A DNA stretch of 16,416 nt from CAJMNU01 sp905214855. GTDB lineage: Bacteria; Bacillota; Clostridia; Lachnospirales; Lachnospiraceae. Location of the stretch: contig CALADM010000001.1 of the NCBI GenBank assembly GCA_937890595.1, positions 1 to 16,416 on the forward strand. The letters run 5' to 3'. The position numbers were made by a program, and so were the translations under genes. Shown here piece after piece: positions 14,624 to 16,416 of the stretch; the first letter of the stretch is position 1, and each line of letters begins with the position of its first letter. Under the pieces are notes generated by a model that worked only from the letters and a program-made list of their open reading frames with translations, did not search any database and was not told where the DNA came from.

Positions 14624-14657
14624 CATACCACATACAAAGAATCTGTTACCCACTCCC

Positions 14658-14686
14658 TTGACAAAACAAACCCATTATGCCACAAT
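14658..14686 (+). promoter_or_regulatory. Predicted extended -10 promoter of the yitT-like gene
   Basis: TTGACA (14658-14663), 17 bases, then CACAAT (14681-14686) preceded by TGC, an extended -10 element. The -10 hexamer itself is poor. A start near 14693 would give a leader of about 70 bases before the ATG at 14763. Confidence 0.5.
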
Positions 14687-14762
14687 CAAGCTAAACCAGA
14701 AACGATTACATCCATATAAATCCCATCCTAAATAATGATACTCTTTCATTCAGGAGGTCTTT

Positions 14763-15632
14763 ATGTATTTAAAAGAACTAAAAAAACATCCCCTCTTAAT
14801 TGATCTTACCTGCGATATTCTTGGCAGTATACTATTTGCACTTTCCATCTATACATTTGCTAAAAATGCTAATTTCGCCCCTGGTGGTGTTTCTGGTCTT
14901 GCACTGATCATCCATCATCTTTGGGGATTCCCCATTGGGCTGACTTCTCTCCTTCTTAATGTTCCTCTCATTTTTCTTAGCTATAAGGTGTTAGGAAAAC
15001 AATTTTTGTTAAAATCAGCCCGTACCATGCTGATCAGCACTTTTATTCTGGATATTATTTTTCCACATTTTTCACCTTATACTGGAGATCCCTTTCTTGC
15101 CGCTCTTTTCTCTGGTGTCTTTCTGGGAGCAGGTCTTGCTCTCATTTACATGCATGGATCTTCCACTGGCGGAACTGACTTTTTAACTGTTGCCATCAGG
15201 TCCATACGTCCACATCTCTCTCTTGGTTTTGTTACTATGGCAATTGATTTGATCATCATTCTGCTTGGATGGCCTGTCTTTGGACAAATTGATTCTGTAC
15301 TTTATGGACTCACTTCTGTTTTTGTCAGCTCTACCATCATGGATAAGATCATGTATGGCATGGGAGCTGGAAAACTTGCTATTATTATCACGACCCATGG
15401 TCAAGAAGTAGCAGAACGCATTGGAACGATCTGTTTTCGGGGATCTACTGCCATAAAAGCCAGTGGCACATATACGCAGACAGAAAGGGATGTTCTCCTA
15501 TGTGCTTGCTCTAAATCAGAAGCCTACAAAGTAAAAACTGCTGCCCATCAGATAGATCCCAATGCTTTTGTCATGATCACTGAGACCAGCGAAGTTTTTG
15601 GAGAAGGTTTTATTGAAGCAGAAAAGCCCTGA
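14763..15632 (+). CDS. YitT family membrane protein (DUF161 plus DUF2179)
   Basis: 289-residue integral membrane protein. About six hydrophobic segments cover residues 14-205. The two halves show related glycine-rich turns, APGGVSG near 39-45 and SSTGGTDF near 133-140, each followed by a similar helix, indicating an internal duplication. The C-terminal ~80 residues (from about KLAIIITTHGQEVAERIG on) form the soluble DUF2179 domain, with GTYTQTERDVLLC and a final TSEVFGEGF typical of YitT proteins. The transported or sensed molecule is unknown for this family. ATG at 14763 has AGGAGG five bases upstream. It is monocistronic and divergent from the SDR gene; a T-rich tract follows the stop, without a strong hairpin. 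Confidence 0.93.
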   Translation: MYLKELKKHPLLIDLTCDILGSILFALSIYTFAKNANFAPGGVSGLALIIHHLWGFPIGLTSLLLNVPLIFLSYKVLGKQFLLKSARTMLISTFILDIIFPHFSPYTGDPFLAALFSGVFLGAGLALIYMHGSSTGGTDFLTVAIRSIRPHLSLGFVTMAIDLIIILLGWPVFGQIDSVLYGLTSVFVSSTIMDKIMYGMGAGKLAIIITTHGQEVAERIGTICFRGSTAIKASGTYTQTERDVLLCACSKSEAYKVKTAAHQIDPNAFVMITETSEVFGEGFIEAEKP

Positions 15633-15686
15633 TTTTGACTGAATTTTCATTTTTTTCACTTTTTTTTATTTTTTTCAAAAAAAGGC

Positions 15687-15715
15687 TTGCAAAATCCAAA
15701 AACTTATGCTATTAT
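15687..15715 (+). promoter_or_regulatory. Predicted promoter of tRNA-Leu
   Basis: TTGCAA (15687-15692), 17 bases, then TATTAT (15710-15715) preceded by TGC, giving an extended -10. An overlapping TATAAT at 15713-15718 is closer to consensus but would need 20-base spacing. Either places the start just ahead of the tRNA. Confidence 0.6.
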
Positions 15716-15722
15716 AATCATC

Positions 15723-15736
15723 GTTGCAGATGCAAC
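15723..15736 (+). other. Small hairpin in the tRNA-Leu 5' leader
   Basis: GTTGCA-GA-TGCAAC has six complementary bases on each side of a two-base spacer, ending two bases before the mature tRNA. The two-base gap forces at least one pair to open in RNA. It may be part of the precursor leader; no function is known. Confidence 0.35.
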
Positions 15737-15738
15737 TT

Positions 15739-15821
15739 GCCGGCGTGTCGGAATGGCAGACGAGGCAGACTCAAAATCTGTTGATGGCAACATCGTGCGG
15801 GTTCAAGTCCCGCTGCCGGCA
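15739..15821 (+). tRNA. tRNA-Leu (anticodon CAA)
   Basis: An 83-base class II tRNA without encoded CCA. Acceptor strands GCCGGCG (15739-15745) and TGCCGGC (15814-15820) pair, with discriminator A15821. The anticodon stem GCAGA/TCTGT encloses loop CTCAAAA, giving anticodon CAA, which reads TTG. A long variable arm with GATGGCAACATC and a T-arm GCGGG-TTCAAGT-CCCGC complete the cloverleaf; long variable arm, A discriminator and anticodon all agree with leucine. Confidence 0.97.
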
Positions 15822-15828
15822 TAATCCA

Positions 15829-15873
15829 AAGCCCTTGTAGGTACTAGAAACATTCAGTATTTACAAGGGTTTT
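15829..15873 (+). terminator. Intrinsic terminator of tRNA-Leu
   Basis: AAGCCCTTGTA, GG, TACT (15829-15845) pairs with AGTA, TT, TACAAGGGTTT (15856-15872) around the ten-base loop AGAAACATTC. The GG/TT positions and the outer G/T pair as G-U, giving a nearly continuous 17-pair stem. It is followed by TTTTCTTGTATTTT. It is the clearest terminator in the window. Confidence 0.85.
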
Positions 15874-15913
15874 CTTGTATTTTGCAGATACTACCCCCAC
15901 ATTGTAAAACCTG

Positions 15914-15939
15914 TACGTTATATTAGAAAATATAATGTA
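15914..15939. repeat. Inverted repeat in the AT-rich stretch before the IS607-like remnant
   Basis: TACGTTATATT (15914-15924) and AATATAATGTA (15929-15939) pair over eleven bases, with one G-U, around AGAA. It lies between the tRNA terminator and the tnpA remnant, where the base composition turns clearly A+T rich. It may belong to the left end of the element; IS607 elements lack terminal inverted repeats, so this would not mark the boundary by itself. Confidence 0.45.
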
Positions 15940-16026
15940 GCTTTAAAAATCTTGTTATGATAAAATTTATGGACAATGGAGGCACATAACAGTCAAAGAA
16001 ATCTTATAAAAAATTATAAATAAGTA

Positions 16027-16055
16027 TTGGATTTTATAATTTATATTGATAGAAT
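16027..16055 (+). promoter_or_regulatory. Predicted promoter of the tnpA remnant
   Basis: TTGGAT (16027-16032), 17 bases, then TAGAAT (16050-16055). A start near 16062 leaves about 25 bases that include AAGGAGG (16072-16078), eight bases before the ATG at 16087. The expression signals of the element look intact even though its first gene is broken. Confidence 0.55.
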
Positions 16056-16086
16056 AAAGTATAAACATTATAAGGAGGATTTACTT

Positions 16087-16416
16087 ATGAGTAAATAGTA
16101 TTCTATCAATGAGTTTTCAAAAATATTGGGCGTATCAGCACAAACATTACGAAATTGGGATAAAAATGGAAAACTTCATCCTCACCATACATCTAGCAAT
16201 GGGTATAGATATTATTCGCAGGAACAATTAAATCAAGTTATGAATATAAAACCAAATCTTGATAGAATTATTATTGGATATTGCAGGGTTTCAAGCAATA
16301 AACAAAAAGATGATTTAGAATGACATATTCAGTTGTAAATTACAAGGTAAACGTGCAAACAAAAGCAAGAAAACTTGTAGAAGAACTTACAGATGATGGA
16401 GGTGAAAAAGATGATA
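16087..16416 (+). pseudogene. tnpA: Decayed IS607-family serine recombinase (tnpA), partial
   Basis: Remnant of an IS607-type transposase: a MerR-like DNA-binding head (INEFSKILGVSAQTLRNWDKNG, then NGYRYYSQEQLNQV) joined to the start of a serine recombinase domain (IIGYCRVSSNKQKDDLE) that still holds the nucleophile serine region. Three lesions are visible. Codon 4 is TAG (16096-16098), after ATG AGT AAA. After DLE (ending 16320) the frame hits TGA, and the C-terminal family signature FSCKLQGKRANKSKK appears at 16328-16372 in another frame, so roughly 100 codons of the catalytic domain, including the later arginines, are missing. A further one-base shift in the AAAA run near 16370 moves the tail (LVEELTDDGGEKDD) to a third frame. 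A strong AAGGAGG precedes the ATG. It may run on past the window edge. Confidence 0.85.
16411..16416 (+). CDS. Possible start of IS607-type tnpB, cut by the window end
   Basis: Only ATG ATA is visible. It is inferred because GGAGG (16398-16402) sits eight bases upstream, and because IS607 elements carry tnpB immediately after, often overlapping, the tnpA end. TnpB proteins are RNA-guided nucleases. No protein sequence is available here, so the call rests on position alone. Confidence 0.35.

Larger units (their letters stand above)
14465..14762. other. Divergent intergenic region between the SDR and YitT genes
   Basis: AT-rich 298-base region holding control signals for two divergent genes. 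It contains a 13-base palindrome (14577-14589), a nine-base-arm inverted repeat (14596-14604 / 14615-14623), a candidate yitT promoter (14658-14686), and a weaker AGTGTA/TACACT pair (14487-14492 / 14524-14529). No convincing SDR promoter stands out on the minus strand. No small coding region was recognised. Confidence 0.5.

Noticed and set aside
15829..15873. Hairpin after tRNA-Leu as a phage attachment site
   Set aside because: It has the stem and T-run of a terminator, and no duplicate of the tRNA 3' end is visible in the window.
16096..16098. TAG codon as a reassigned sense codon
   Set aside because: The rest of the same gene also carries a deletion and a frameshift, so simple decay explains it better than recoding.

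Overview
The window looks like a chromosome segment from a low-to-moderate GC Gram-positive Clostridia, most likely of the Lachnospiraceae type. The evidence is an L32 with a four-cysteine zinc site behind yceD, acetate kinase paired with a PduL-type phosphotransacylase, a TmcAL/YlbM protein, a PolA without proofreading residues, strong AGGAGG ribosome binding sites, and sigma-A-like promoters. Species cannot be fixed from the sequence alone. Most of the window is ordinary core chromosome; only the last ~500 bases look accessory.

Layout, left to right. (1) 20-735, minus: yceD-rpmF, driven by a near-consensus promoter at 763-791. (2) 961-2782, minus: pduL-ackA, a two-gene acetyl-CoA to acetate/ATP module. 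(3) 2996-4357, plus: tmcAL, which uses acetate and ATP for tRNA-Met modification, divergent from pduL. (4) 4491-13200, minus: one long co-directional run in transcription order zf-HC2 membrane protein, polA, coaE, WalJ-like MBL hydrolase, ACT-domain protein (UPF0237), UPF0210, histidine phosphatase, Methyltransf_32-type methyltransferase, GNAT acetyltransferase. It has two ATGA start/stop overlaps and a clear promoter at 13234-13262. (5) 13359-14464, minus: SDR oxidoreductase then a single-domain rhodanese, ending in a large hairpin at 13260-13323. (6) 14763-15632, plus: a YitT-family membrane protein. (7) 15739-15821, plus: tRNA-Leu(CAA) with its own promoter and a long hairpin terminator. 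(8) 16087 to the right edge, plus: a decayed IS607-family tnpA, followed by what looks like the first two codons of its tnpB, cut by the window end.

How the genes work together. PduL and AckA turn acetyl-CoA into acetate with ATP gain, and TmcAL next door consumes acetate and ATP. The long minus operon mixes DNA replication/repair (PolA, WalJ-like nuclease-fold protein), CoA synthesis (CoaE) and several conserved but poorly understood proteins (the UPF0237/UPF0210 pair and the Methyltransf_32/GNAT pair).

I did not find a clear new multi-gene system. The most interesting items are the multiply broken IS607 tnpA directly ahead of a possible intact tnpB, the uncharacterised ACT/UPF0210 pair, the translationally coupled methyltransferase/acetyltransferase pair, and several hairpins or palindromes in intergenic regions. 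Several starts were moved inward from the longest open frame on ribosome-binding-site evidence, including two GTG starts.
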